Positions 12,332 to 24,009 are shown, numbered from the stretch's first letter. The stretch is 64,000 nt of DNA from Clitopilus passeckerianus (GCA_944990035.1 CALYLX010000149.1:864950-928949), one strand, 5' to 3'. Numbers and translations are program-made. The notes: generated from the sequence alone by a model not told the origin.

Positions 12332-12490
12332 TAACCTCTAGATGGTGGTCGTTGATCACAAATCCAGTTTTTCATCGCGGTTGAGCCCAACAGAGTCACT
12401 GACCAAATGGAGTTACATTGTCGGCTACGGAATTTTGAGTCTCGCGCCTCTGCAACGTCGGACCCGAACTTCCAACCTACAGTACAAGCC
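12332..12490. promoter_or_regulatory. Divergent promoter, JJJ1 / TIM13
   Basis: There are 159 bp between the two start codons. I see no TATA box. Both gene products act in housekeeping protein biogenesis, which would fit coordinated expression, but the sequence alone does not prove it. Confidence 0.4.
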
Positions 12491-13000
12491 ATGTCATTCC
12501 TGGGATCATCTTCAGCCTCTGCGCCATCGGGTAAGCTCCTTATAATAAACAAAGGCCTGGCCGCTAACTTCTCCCGCAGACATGGCGGCAAAGAAGGAGA
12601 AAATCATGGCTGGTGTTCGTCAGGAAATCGCACTTGCTCAGGCCCAGGAGCTCATGAACGTATGGGCTACCCTCCATTTCCAATGGCTTAAACCAACTAA
12701 CATTGAATAACTACTCTAGAAAGCAAGTGATAGCTGCTTCCAGAAGTGCGTCACAAAGCCTGGTACCTCTCTTTCAGGTGGTGAAGAGGTGAGCCTTGAG
12801 TACCCTTTACCGTTAAGCCCTGCTCATTCCGGAACCTTCAGACATGCCTTTCTCGCTGCTTCGACCGCTACCTTGAAGCCTGTGAGCAGAACTCATGATA
12901 TTTCTCCGCCTCCGCTAATTTTAGCCCCGCAGTCAACATCGTTAGCAACTCATACTTGGCAAGGCTACGTAAGGAGACAGAGTCCCAGCCTCTTTCCTAG
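12491..13000 (+). CDS. TIM13: TIM13, small TIM chaperone of the mitochondrial intermembrane space
   Basis: This subunit of the TIM8-TIM13 hexamer escorts hydrophobic precursors to TIM22/TIM23 or SAM. Splicing five exons gives about 98 residues. They start MSFLGSSSASAPS, continue AAKKEKIMAGVRQEIALAQAQ, and carry the twin CX3C motifs CFQKC and CLSRC (about residues 46-50 and 65-69). The end is RCFDRYLEAFNIVSNSYLARL. The two CX3C motifs form the intramolecular disulfides of small TIMs. The last intron (gtgagc to ccgcag) joins GCCT with TCAAC to give the conserved AFNIV. The stop is at 12998-13000. Confidence 0.94.
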
Positions 13001-13403
13001 ATTGGCTTCCCATGCATTACCTGCCCTTAGCACCTTGCCGTGCGGCGAGTGGATCCCAGCAGATTTTCCCATGCTTACTTTGGGCGTTGACTTGTCTGTG
13101 CCTCCTTCGTCTAGAAAAACTCTGGAACCCAAAATGTATTAGACTAGTAACTATAGAACAGGTAATACTATGATACAGTTATAAGCTCTCGTGGCTTCGG
13201 AAGAAATACAACGTGGCAAGGCCGGACAACAAGAATATCTGCAAGAAATAATAATGCAGTCCTTGCAAAGGATTAACGACTATGTAAGTTACCACCTTTT
13301 GTACAAACAACAATGTAAGCATGTGTAAAGGAATTATAAGGAGGATGTTGGGGTACGATAGCTTTACGATGATAGAATAACAGGGTGCTTTCCATGAGCG
13401 AGC

Positions 13404-15388
13404 TCAGGGATGACCAGAGAAGGAAGTGTAATATACCGGATATTCTGGACCGAAATCGCGGGCAGCAGCGTGATCCGCCACAATCCCCACATATCGATCA
13501 TTTGGCATTACATCGGGACATTTGGTAGGCAGGGAGCCAGCTGGGGGGTAGGGATAATACGGAGCTGACGAAAGCGGCGGAGGATGAGGGGTACCTTGAT
13601 GCTGCTGGTGCAACGAGTGTGTAGGGTTTATCACAGGGTTTTCGGCGTAGGGTTCATAGGGCCCGGCGCTGTGAAACGTTTGTCGGTGAGGTGAGGACCC
13701 GTCCGGTTGAAACGGCGGCTCCCAGGTTTGTTGTGGCGCTCCAAGGCACTCTTGCGATGTGAGATAAGACGAGCGGGGTACAGCGGCGGCGTGTGAAGGG
13801 TAGGAGGCGTCCCCATAGATTTCGACGGGACCAACAGGTTGCTCGATGGAGTAGTAAGGCTGCTGTTGAGTTTGCTCGTCTGGGTAATACACCTCAGGCT
13901 CCGCGACGTAGTTGTAATTCGTCTTGAGATGCTCGTCTACTTGAGGTCCGGATTGGATGAACTCAGGAGGATAATCTGGTGGCGTTGGATGAGACTGATA
14001 ATCGCTATCCAAGGAACTGAGGCTGATCTCTGATCCAGTTGAGTGGTAGCTAGAGACGGAGCCTGCAGTCGACGAGAGACGCCTTCGGCCTAATCCAGGA
14101 GAGAACGATGGAGAGTTAGGCGACAACAGTTGCTCCTGAGTTTCTGGCGATGAAAATCCTGTCATCGGCTGTATGGGCAGCTGTAGGGGAGACAGAGGCG
14201 CAGGTGACTGCTGAACTTGGGTCGATGGCCCCGAAGGGGCGGGATTCAGTTTGACCTCGGCACTGCCTGCAGCGAAAAGACTTCGCATGACGTGGGCTAC
14301 TTGAGGAGCAGGACCAGTCAAGATATGACGCAAAGATTGACTAGCTTGTTTTTCTTCCGTCCAGTCTTGAGTACGCTTCCAGAACTGTGACGAGGAATAA
14401 GGGCTAGAAGAGGAGTTCTCGTCGCTTTGAAGATAGAAGTCCGGGGGACGTGAGAGAAGAAGAGTGACGCGAGACTTGTCAGGGGAAATGCTGGTGAACT
14501 GGACATCTAGAACAGCCTCGATCGGAATTTCCATCTTATATCCATGTCCATTGGAGTGAATGAACCAGGTGATGGACCGCCTGGCTTCGCAGCCGTAAGC
14601 AACTAGGTCATGTTTGGAACTGCTACTAGCGATTCGTCGCCATTGACCAATGCAGAGCTCCAAACTTGGAATGATAAGGATAGCTGTGCATGTGATATCA
14701 GAAGACTGCAGGCCATGAGCGAAGCGAGTTGTTCCCTTACAGTCGACTTCGTGTAGAAGATTATGCAGTTCAATTTCAAATCCACGGGACAGTTTAGGAG
14801 GGGTCTCAGGCGGTGGCGGAGGTGGCTCCGAGGAATTCATGAGTTCCTTCTGCCTAATTTCTATACTCCTTGCCTTCGCCCGACTAATTCCAAAATGAAT
14901 GAGCACTTGGGAGGTTTTGATAATTGTTCTCCTCACCGATTTTGAAACCAAATCTGTGTTTGTCGTTCATGCATGCCCAATAGTTCCCCAATTTCACGTC
15001 GTTTGGTAGCGGTTGGATTACGATCCGCAGCAAAAATTCTTTCGAGCATTAGCAGCTGTTCGTTTGAGACACGAGTGCGTTTTCTTTTCTCTCGACCGGC
15101 GAGCATAGATTTTGAGCGTCGCCTGTTGGAGAATGCTTCAAAACTTTCGTCTTCTGATTTCACCAGCGATGGACGGCGAAGGGTAGCCATGGGCTCAGTG
15201 GTGAAAAGCGGTGCGACAGAGTAGTCTTCGTCTCCAGGGAGTGTGATAACGATAGGATCCGACCTCTGTGTCCCCTGCTTGGACAACGGTTCAGGCGAGT
15301 ACTCGAAATCCATTCTAGTGAGGGGACCAGAGACAGAAGAGTGTGAGCTGTCCAAGGACGGTGAACATTTATTTACAGTGCCTCTCAT
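13404..15388 (-). CDS. Homeodomain transcription factor, basidiomycete Hom1/Hom2-like
   Basis: This is a nuclear DNA-binding regulator. The start at 15388 gives MRGTVNKCSPSLD; an internal ATG at residue 26 is an alternative. Residues about 100-158 form a homeodomain (KRKRTRVSNEQLLMLERIF, helix 3 QTQIWFQNRRAKAR). Its third helix is split by an intron at about 14883-14936. There is no three-residue loop extension, so this is not a TALE-type mating protein. A C-terminal conserved block follows (CTAILIIPSLELCIGQWRRIA, ITWFIHSNGHGYKMEIPIE, VTLLLSRPPDFYLQ), then a long P/Q/S/Y-rich tail typical of activation domains. In Schizophyllum commune and Coprinopsis, related homeodomain proteins affect fruiting. 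Assignment to a named orthologue is inference. Confidence 0.88.
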
Positions 15389-17179
15389 AATTCGGGGATG
15401 TGCTATCAGCGTACCTCCTTCGATTGAGTTAAGGCGATCGCCACTAGATCGAATAAGCGAGGGGAATAGAATCCGAGAAAATCTTGCCTCTACACGGGCT
15501 GCTGGAGCTAGGGTCTGAGCGCCAAATCGGTTCCGGTGCGTCAGGAAGGGCGGAGGAAAACCTCGAATTCCAAGAGAACAATAAATAGGGAGAGAAGTAC
15601 CATGATATCACGAGTCCTTCTCTGTATATTCAGAGAATATCATACATACCAATTTGCCCGAGTGCATACCGAAAACAGCGCACGTTGGGAAGGAGAATAC
15701 ACTCATTCGAGCAGGCAAGAACTGAGCTCACGAAGTAGACCAGGGTCAGATCTAGGAACGGGTGTCCAACTTGCTGGCAAGGAGACGCTCGCGACAGCGT
15801 ATACGAGTTAGTCCAGGAGCTAGATGCTGTCAGGAAAAATGACGTTGCTTGCGGATTTGCAAGCTCTGCCCTGCCTTTACAGTTTCCCGATGGAGGAGTT
15901 AAGAAACTGTTACCTGTGGTTGGTCTTTGACAGGTTTCTCAATGAACGAATCACAATGTGGGCTCTGTACATTGGCTGATAGCATGCGAACCACCTCTGG
16001 TACCTGTGGAACAACGCCGTGAGGTATGTGTGTTTAGTCTAGTCGACACTGAGATAACTCCTCTTAGATCTTCTCCGGCGGTTCACACCAGATCTGACTC
16101 GGGTGGATCCCAAATCTGGTCGATACAGACGGCGTTCTTGGATCTCTGCATGTGCCGCAAAGTAACTTGGGCAGGTATATCGTTGTAATGACAGGAAATT
16201 CTGTTAGAAAACTTGGAGAGATTACCTTCTGATCATTGTTGAATCTGGAAAAGGTTACAGTTGCCTAGATGGTGCAGAGCAGGGTGGGCCTTGACTGGGG
16301 GGTATGAACCCTGAATAGGCGGGAACGCAGAAATTTCCCAGAAGGGACTAAACTCAATTGCACGTGGTTGTCAGCATGAATGGGGAAGAGTCCGAAGGCC
16401 CTCCTGCTGACAATGACATGGGGTCCATCGGAGGGTCTAGTGCATCACCAGAAAAGAGGGAAGAAATTTCAAAGGCGAACAAGAAAATGGGCGAAGACCC
16501 TTTGCTTGTATCACCTTGCATTGGCGGAAGCAAAACATAATTTGCATCCGTGGTCTATTTCAAAATCGCTGCAGCGAGAGGATTCGACACGGGATGCATC
16601 ATGTACATTCAAGTTTCTACGAGAATGTACATAACATGCACCGAGGTCTAAGCGCAGCTGTCGTTACGTTCGTTTTAATTGGCAAACGGGCGCCTCCGTA
16701 ATGACCGAGGATCCCAATCGCTTATATTATATATATTTGCCAAAATAGTTGAAGTTTACCTTAGGCCACGGGATCTTGAATGCAACGGATTCTTGGGACG
16801 CATTGCAAGATCTGTATACAGATTGCAAAAGCAGCTTTCATGCCGAGTTGGCCAGATAACCAAGATTGCGAGGTCTTCTCTTGAGTTTCTGGAACATCAC
16901 AATCAGGAATATTTATTTTTTTTACCTCAAGGTTTGACCGTGACCACCCTCGAATCTTGCCACATCTGAAAAAGCCTCGATCCAGCTAGATTATACTTCC
17001 CTTTACACTGAAATTACAACAGCCTTTGACGAGGGGGACCTCGTCGAGCCGCAAAACGCGGCCTATAGTATACTTACTCTTATAACATAGATATGCACGG
17101 GGAAAAAATGAAAGCGAAGAAAACAAACAGAGATACTCGACCCCGACAAACCATATAAAATATGCATGTGCGGTCCCGG
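15389..17179. other. Long non-coding region upstream of the homeodomain gene
   Basis: About 1.8 kb has no frame that looks like a conserved protein on either strand; the short frames present have no family motif and no plausible splicing. The part next to 15388 should hold the promoter and possibly a long or spliced 5' leader of the homeodomain gene. The part near 17100 is the 3' side of the U1-70K gene. Local A/T-rich patches occur around 16720-16740 and 16910-16925. A lineage-specific short gene or non-coding RNA cannot be excluded. Confidence 0.5.
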
Positions 17180-18573
17180 CTAGTAGCGGGGTCGTTTCGA
17201 TTCCCTGTCGTCATATCCTCCTGGTCCTTCTCGTTTGAGATCTCCGCGGTAGCCCCCGCCTGGTGGGCCACCGAACCCGCCTTGTTGTGGAGGCGCGCCA
17301 TAGCCATTCGGGGCTCCGTCATTGAAGCCGCCTCCACCGTATCCAATACCTCCTCCTCGGCCACCCCTAGTAGATGTCAGTAAATCATATGGATTTATTC
17401 CAAAGAAAACCTTACCTGAAACCACCCCCACCTCCACCTCCACCGAAATCATCCCGTCCCCCACCGAAGCCTCCACGCCCACCTCTGAAGCCTCCGCCGC
17501 CACCTCCACCCTCAAAGCCCCCTCTGAAGCCTCCTCCTCCTCCCCGGTCACCACCAAACCCACGGTCTCCCATGGGTGGACCTCTGTCTCCGAACCCACC
17601 TCCACCGCCGCCTCCATAGCCTCCTCTATCACCGCCAAATCCTCCGCGGCCACCTCCAAACCCACCACGACCTCTGAAACCACCGCCCCGGCCTCCACCT
17701 CCGCCGAATCCGCCGCGGAATCCTCCACGTGCAGCAGGAGCAGGAGCAGCGACGGGCTCTACACGCTTGGGACGTCCTCCAAGACCTCCACCAAGTCGCC
17801 GAGGCTTCCAGCCTCTGACGGTGCGTCCACGCTCGACATCCACCAGAATGCGCTTCCCCATTATTGTGAGGCCGTCTGACTCCTTATATGCGGCTGTCAA
17901 GAGATGTTAGACTGGCGTAGAATGAGAATGGTATGATCAATACTGACCCTTCATATCACGTTCACGTTCGTAGACTATGAACGCATATCCACGGTTGCGA
18001 CCTTTCTTGTCACGGACAATCCTGACTCGTTCGACGGCACCGTAGACTTCGAATTCTCGCCTCACATCGGTTTCGTTGGCACCCTTATGCTGCAAAAACC
18101 GGTCAGAATGGGAGGTAGAAACAAGATAGATTTAAAAAACCTACCAGGCGAGAAATAAATAATGTTTTGTATGGGTCACCAACTGCCTCAGGATCCTCTG
18201 ACGGTTTGTCTGTAAAGGCGTCAATATACGAAGCACGTACACGAAGTACCTCAAAAAACTCACAAGTCTCCTTTGCAGCCTTGAAAGCTTCAGCCTTCTT
18301 GGCCTTCCGCTCTTCCCGACGTATTTGTCGTTTTACTTCTTCCGCATGAGTGAATACGGGCTCCTCTCCTTCCTCCATAGTTTCGGCTTGACCGGATGCT
18401 ATAAGGGATTGTGTGTCGGCCTCTTTGAGTTGGGCAAGAAGTCCTGCCACTCCATCCACATTTTTGCTCCTGACACGTTCAAAATCCCGGCCAGAAGGGC
18501 GCATCCATAGCACGGGTGGTCTTGGAGCAAAAAGCTTCAGCAAATTTGGCGGTAGCAAATGTGTGCCCGGCAT
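17180..18573 (-). CDS. SNP1: U1 snRNP 70 kDa protein (U1-70K/Snp1)
   Basis: This protein binds stem-loop I of U1 snRNA and helps define the 5' splice site. The N-terminus [20 protein letters not shown] is the conserved U1-70K tail. A Lys/Glu-rich helical region ([17 protein letters not shown]) is followed by the RRM, with RNP2 LFISRL and RNP1 [10 protein letters not shown]. After it comes the diagnostic U1-70K extension [22 protein letters not shown]. The C-terminus is Gly/Arg-rich with many RGG and FGG repeats (about 17200-17740) instead of the RS-rich tail of animal U1-70K, ending RESKRPRY. Three or four short introns are present. It is divergent from COX10, with 255 bp between starts. Confidence 0.94.
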
Positions 18574-18828
18574 CTCGGAGTCTCTTGATTACTGGGTGTT
18601 AATGGCCGTAGTTGAGAGTATAACCTGCTTTCTAAAGACCAAACCAGACAGTGAGCAGAGGTGGTCTGGCGACGAGTGCTGCCGTCAACGTCGTGAGTGT
18701 TGAGTGAGAGGTTGTTTTTCAAACTCCGCCTACATTCCTCGACTGTGCTACATCGCACAGCCAATTCTGTAAGTCGTCGTCGGCAGTGTTGACGGACCAG
18801 AAACTGACTTTAGTAATGCATACAGTCT

Positions 18829-20076
18829 ATGACCTTACAGCGTGGGCTGTTAATACTCGGCCGGCGTAGTCATTGCCTACGGAACGCACAAGCTCGGCAC
18901 TTCTCGTCTGGCAGCTCTGCTGCCTTCACAAGCTACTTTTTCCACAATGCTCAATGGCTAAGCTCTCGTTCAAGCAAGCCGAAGAATGCAGCAACCATTG
19001 CTGCTTCTGCTCCGGCCCTCCCTTTAGCAGCATACAAGCCCAGTGAAGTGCTCACACCGAGCCGTCTATTCAAAATCTATGCCCAGCTTTCAAAGACGAG
19101 ACTCAGTATTCTTGTCGTTTTGACTGCAATGGGTGGAGTTGCATTATCGCCTCTTCCAGCGACCATACCGGTCCTTCTGTCGACCGCTGTCGGCACAGCT
19201 CTCTGCTCAGCTTCCGCCAACACCCTAAATCAAATCCAAGAAGTTCCATTGGACGCACAAATGGCCCGGACGCGAATGAGGCCACTCGTTCGCAGGGCAA
19301 TCTCCCCTGTGCATGCTACTGGGTTCGCATTAGCCACAGGCCTTGCTGGACCTGCACTTCTGTGGACAATGGTCAATCCCACTACCGCCATTCTTGGAGC
19401 AGCCAACATTGCGCTATATGCGGGTTGGTACACATGGAGTAAACGTCGAGGAATTGCCAGCACCTGGGTCGGAGCCGTCGTCGGAGGCATTCCTCCCGTC
19501 ATGGGATGGACAGCATGTGGAGGAACACTACTTCCAGATGCTAGCGGTCTTCACCTCTTCCTCCCTTCATTCCTTTCCACAGCCCCAGTGGATCCTTCAC
19601 TCATTGACAACCCCCTTTCCGCCTTTGCACTATTCATGCTACTCTACAGCTGGCAATTCCCCCATTTTAATGCACTATCGCATATAGTTAGGGGTGCATA
19701 CGCCAAAGCCGGCTACCCAATGCTCTCCGTTCTTTCACCCTCCAAGAACGCGCTAGTTTCACTCCGACACGCTACTCTCCTCATACCCATCTGCTCCATC
19801 CTATTCCCCATCTCAGGGCTCACAACGTGGGCCTTTGCGCTGACTGGTCTCGTGCCAAACCTTATTTGTGCAAGAGCTGCCTGGAGATTTTGGCAGCGCG
19901 GAGGAGAAAAGGAGGCCAGGGTGGTGTTCCAGCACAGCCTGTGGTATCTCCCCGTCATTCTTGGCCTTGCAATGGTCCACAAGCAAAATGTTGACTGGCT
20001 GGCCTGGTTAGGTATCAGAGACGAGGAAGAGAAAGAGGAAGAGAATGAAGAGGTTGCTATTACAAAGTCGTCGTAA
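18829..20076 (+). CDS. COX10: Protoheme IX farnesyltransferase (COX10, heme O synthase)
   Basis: This UbiA-family membrane prenyltransferase of the mitochondrial inner membrane adds farnesyl to heme b to give heme O for cytochrome oxidase. It is one uninterrupted 415-residue frame, unusual in this intron-rich window. An Arg/Ser-rich presequence of about 60 residues precedes SRLFKIYAQLSKTRLSILVV. The substrate-binding motif NTLNQIQEVPLDAQMARTR lies at about residues 131-150 and WVGAVVGGIPPVMGW at about 210. LLYSWQFPHFNALS is at about 270, and several hydrophobic segments are visible. The C-terminal tail is acidic. Length is within the usual range for fungal COX10. Confidence 0.96.
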   Translation: MTLQRGLLILGRRSHCLRNAQARHFSSGSSAAFTSYFFHNAQWLSSRSSKPKNAATIAASAPALPLAAYKPSEVLTPSRLFKIYAQLSKTRLSILVVLTAMGGVALSPLPATIPVLLSTAVGTALCSASANTLNQIQEVPLDAQMARTRMRPLVRRAISPVHATGFALATGLAGPALLWTMVNPTTAILGAANIALYAGWYTWSKRRGIASTWVGAVVGGIPPVMGWTACGGTLLPDASGLHLFLPSFLSTAPVDPSLIDNPLSAFALFMLLYSWQFPHFNALSHIVRGAYAKAGYPMLSVLSPSKNALVSLRHATLLIPICSILFPISGLTTWAFALTGLVPNLICARAAWRFWQRGGEKEARVVFQHSLWYLPVILGLAMVHKQNVDWLAWLGIRDEEEKEEENEEVAITKSS

Positions 20077-20163
20077 TACCAAGACTACATTTAGATGGAG
20101 CCATGTATATTAATCCTAATCTACCTCTACAACTCTTTGACGATTCGCGAACGTCCATGGGTA

Positions 20164-21006
20164 TCAAGCAGCGGGTTTTGACCGTTTAGCCTCCCTCCTC
20201 TTCTTGAGCGCCTCCACTCGAGCTTTCATTGCTGCAACTCTCATATCTGCCTCCTCCTGCTGACTTTCTTCATCCATTAACCTATCCATGATAAGCTCCC
20301 GTTCTTCCTGCTCCTTTTTCTGCCTCTTAGCCTCTTCGTCAAGCTCCTCCTGCTCGCCAGGTTGGCCATCCCCTTGTCCACCCTCCGTAGGAAGACCCTC
20401 AGTCGTTTCGGCCAGTACAGGCTCTGCAAATACAGTGGCCCGTTCAAATGCTTCCTGCCGCTGAGGCTCAAGATTCAATTCCCTTTGGAATCTTTCGTAT
20501 TCGAGGTCGATTTCGGACATTTGGGCTGGTGCAGTGGGTGGTGGTTTTGTTGCGTTCCCCGCCTCTTCATCGTCAGAATCGTCATAGGATGGGGGTATTG
20601 TACGACTTGGATCCGAAAAGAAGTCCTCTGGGAAGCCAGAAGGTCGGGCATCTCCTACTTTCTGCCTCTTCGAGTCGCTTTCATTTGATTCCTCATCCTC
20701 TTCCATGTCCTCATCCTCTGCTTTCCGCTTGCCCTGTATTGTTTGAGCCTCCTGGGCTTGTCGTGCAGCAGCTTCGGCTTCCGCACGTAGTCTCTGCGCT
20801 TCCCGTTTCTGCTCCTCCTCCCTCAACCTGACCACATTTGTTCGATGGAGCTTGCTTCCTAAGTGACCCTCCCAAGCAGATGCGTGTTTAACGGTGGTCC
20901 CACAGGCAATGCATCTGAGCTGGCCATTTGAGCTGTACGATGCTAGCGGGTGCGATATCTTGACATCTTGTCGTTTTGCCTTCAGTAGGGCTCGAACGTC
21001 CGCCAT
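20164..21006 (-). CDS. ZNF830/CCDC16-like C2H2 zinc-finger protein
   Basis: This is a single uninterrupted frame of 280 residues. A U1-type C2H2 finger with C32, C35, H48 and H54 (CIACGTTVKHASAWEGHLGSK) is followed by a long charged helix, an acidic patch (EDEDMEEDEE), the motif ARPSGFPEDFFSD and a C-terminal coiled coil rich in E/Q/K/R that ends REAKRSKPAA. The finger-helix-GFPxDFF architecture matches ZNF830 (CCDC16), reported as a spliceosome-associated nuclear protein. It is convergent with COX10, with about 90 bp between their stops. Family assignment is good; function in fungi is inferred. Confidence 0.82.
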   Translation of the reverse strand: MADVRALLKAKRQDVKISHPLASYSSNGQLRCIACGTTVKHASAWEGHLGSKLHRTNVVRLREEEQKREAQRLRAEAEAAARQAQEAQTIQGKRKAEDEDMEEDEESNESDSKRQKVGDARPSGFPEDFFSDPSRTIPPSYDDSDDEEAGNATKPPPTAPAQMSEIDLEYERFQRELNLEPQRQEAFERATVFAEPVLAETTEGLPTEGGQGDGQPGEQEELDEEAKRQKKEQEERELIMDRLMDEESQQEEADMRVAAMKARVEALKKRREAKRSKPAA

Positions 21007-21292
21007 GAGTTCTGACGCAAGTTCAGACTGACCGCGTACTCTTGTGTATTCCTATTTGCGAAGTTCCATGTTAGGGCCACTACCTCAAGCGCACAACAGG
21101 CGCCAGCGACCTAACTTGAAGCGATATCGTCGTCGGTCGAGGTTGGATGGATTTGGACACACACGAGCAGACGTCGACGCTACTTGAATGCATTTTCACT
21201 CAAATAGCCTACTTCACGATTCTGACATCTGAAGGGCAAGGACTACTCCGTCGAGGTCTCTACTTTTTGGATTCTCAGGCTAGGTGTACTAT

Positions 21293-23293
21293 TCAGAGAA
21301 AGTTTAGCAGAACAACCTCTGTATCCTGCAGATCAACTCCTTCTGCCACAGATACTATCTCTACATTTTCTGTTCCGCTCGGTCGACCGTTGGATGTTTC
21401 GTACGTTTCGCCTCCCCAAATCAAACCAGAATCGTCTGTTGCTCTCCTAGACAGAGTCAGATACGCGAGCACAGAAATAATCCAGTTATTGCCTTACCCA
21501 ATTAGAAGCCGTTTTACGGCGGTGGTTTGCGGTGCACGTCCACCGTTGGCCAAGAAACCAAGGTCAACGTGGATGAAGGATCGTTCGGTACTGTCCGGAA
21601 GATAGGCTTGAGAATTGAGTAGCACAACTCGAGCCAACTTCCCATGCTCATAGAACGCATAGGCAGAGATTCGAGGGTGATCTATAGCTATCTCCGCCAT
21701 GCGAGTAGTTCCGCTCCTGCCAATTGCCTCCGCAATGACGACAGCGGCATAATAAGTAGGTTGGACGTGAGGAGGAAGCGGCTCTGGAAGTGGTGAGCCA
21801 TCGAGGATGGATCTTGTCAGTGTAGCCGGTTGGATCTATCCATCTGGTAAGCACACGTAGCGCATTCTTTCTGCCCAAGAACAGACCAAGGCATATTTGT
21901 ACCCAACGCCTTCGTGGAAGAAAACGGTTGACACTCCCAAGGTATGGCTTTCAGAAATAAGGGTCACTGTCAGAAAATCATTTCTCGCATTGTTACGAAC
22001 CATGGTCACTCACGCATATAATGCATAGTCCACAGCCCAGATGGCTGCTCCTGCTGTATTGCTCACGCCTGGAGCACCCTGTTTCATTCACTTCAGTGAG
22101 ATCTAGCCTCGTACGCCAGTGTTGGTCGTACTTACATGGCACGAGTAGCTGTTTGTTTCTCCAAGGACAAAATCCAATCCTTGCTGTGATGCTGCCTGAA
22201 TGTCTGGCGTGAACACCGAGAGATTGCCTCGGATGGTTGATTTCGTCATGAGGTCTTGCAGTAAACCACCACTTCCAGCACAGAATGAGCCACTGTAACG
22301 ATGCTGGGAGAATCTGAGCCCAATTTCAGTTGCAGAGGATCTGAAAATATCTTTTGCCCTCACGTTGAAATAAATTTTCCCGGTCCTTTCACCAAACCAG
22401 TGTCGAACGCAGCCTGAGCCGTAAATCCATACTCATGAGAGTGCCCAGAGAATGAGCATCCCAGGAATTTGGTCCGAGAATGCTCGTTGATACCCAGAAT
22501 ATCAGAAACATTGGCCGCAAAGGGCAGCCACCTGAAGAAGGATTACATCAGTGTCTGTGGAAATACATAAGGGGATTCGTACTCATTGACCCAGTCGGAA
22601 ACGGTGTAATTGGGCGATCGGAGGTTGTTCGTTTTGTACAAGTCAGGTTCATTCCCGATTTCCACGTAGTCCAGCACGATCCCCCTCTCTGTGATCCCGG
22701 GTGATTTGAATACGTTGGCAAGTGCTCGAGCTTGTTGATAAGCAATGGTAGTGTCGTTGGCCCCTAGATTTAGTCCCCAGGTCACCCTGGTGTCTATCGA
22801 AAACACAACTCAGCAATATGGACATCGTGGATGTAGAAGAGCTTACTTCGTGGTAGAAAACGCGTTGTCTCGTAAAATGCATGACCGAATGTGACATTCA
22901 AAGCCTCCGGGTACGGCACGTCTTTCGTAGGTTCCGGAAATACCAGCTCTGCCTCCTGCGCAGAATATGGGATAACCACCTCTATTTCTGAGGACATGAA
23001 GCGCACCTTCAATTCGATTGAAATACGGTCCGATCCTCCGTATTGCCTCCAATTCGGATTTGCGGTGGTTCCCCAGTCAACCTCTTGAGATTATCCAGAG
23101 TGTTGTAAAAGAATTCATTGCGTGATCGCGAGCCCACCCAATCAGTCCAACGATCCATTTCCATGGACAGAGAAACAAGCGAGGGCGATATTTGGCGTGC
23201 ATCTTCGTTCGGAGTTAGCGGCAGAGAGAGGGTCAATGCCACCGCCAAGTACGCATGAGGAAGAAGGACTAGAGCAAACTGGAGAAAGAGCAT
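21293..23293 (-). CDS. GH79 beta-glucuronidase-like secreted glycosidase, copy 1 (possible frame break)
   Basis: This predicted secreted GH79 enzyme would cleave beta-glucuronides such as the glucuronic acid caps of arabinogalactan. The ATG at 23293 starts a signal peptide (MLFLQFALVLLPHAYLAVA). Seen after splicing are SLSMEMDRWTDW, GEPPQIRIGGNTED, TRVTWGLNLGAND, the acid/base segment DYVEIGNEPDLYK, QHRYSGSFCAGSGG, the nucleophile segment LGETNSYSCH, VFFHEGVGYKYAL and the C-terminal beta domain ending TEVVLLNFL (stop 21293-21295). Near 23009-23011 the first exon meets TGA just before a good donor (AAG/gtgcgc). One extra T would restore the frame and align it with copy 2. Alternatively a donor 17 nt earlier is used. 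It is a tandem paralogue of the gene at 24010-26014. Confidence 0.85.
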
Positions 23294-23339
23294 TCCTGAA
23301 CAGTCGAATATCAACTGCCAAAGGAGCAGCGAAGGTGCA

Positions 23340-23346
23340 TTTTATA
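23340..23346 (-). promoter_or_regulatory. TATA box of GH79 copy 1
   Basis: TATAAAA on the minus strand lies 47-53 bp upstream of the chosen ATG at 23293. The paralogous copy has a similar element at nearly the same distance, which supports function and the chosen starts. A TATA box fits an inducible secreted enzyme. Confidence 0.6.
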
Positions 23347-24009
23347 GGACGATGGTAAGCACCACGGATCCTCGTCCTGCGAGGCTACGGCCCACAGTGA
23401 TCCTTTGCAGAAGCATTAGACAACCGCAGAAGCTCTCGTACAATGAGCAGGAGACTAGAGGTAGTCGAGAGATACGACAAATGACCAGCTGTGACTTCAT
23501 ACCGTTCCTCAGCTGATACAGCGCCCGGGCCGTGGGCCGTCGAGCAAGGAGATCATGCGAACGGGAGAAAATCCCTCCCCATGGACCGGTTGTCGCCGAG
23601 TTACATTTCGGCGACGTAGGCAACATTGGCGCAGGGTTGAAGGGTTGAACTGCAGTACTTGTCCAGTTTCCCAGAGCGGATCGGCGATGTGTGGTCATTG
23701 AAGGGATCGGACCGAACATCCGGACTTACAGGTTCCAAGGGCTAAGGGGTACGAATATTGAATGTGCGCTTTCCCATACGAGATCATCTGAATTATAGTC
23801 TGCTCTCACCACAAACGCCACGGGGAGGCGGGTAGAGGTTCACACCTCCGTGAGCAGTTCTGCGGCCGACTAGGTTGGAAAATTTTGGCTCAGGGATAGC
23901 AAGAAGAGCTGGGGGCAAGACTTCGGAAAATCTGGCGGAAAGGAATGTTCTTTATAGATAAGAAGGGTTGAAATAGAGAGATGTATTCTTGGATGCCTCA
24001 GAGAAGAGT
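23347..24009. other. Spacer between the two GH79 copies
   Basis: About 660 bp separate the TATA box of copy 1 from the stop of copy 2. I see no supported gene here. It should contain the upstream regulatory region of copy 1 and the 3' processing signals of copy 2. Confidence 0.5.

Noticed and set aside
17322..17879. Plus-strand Ser/Thr/Pro-rich frames
   Set aside because: Antisense of the Gly-rich tail of U1-70K; no independent motif.
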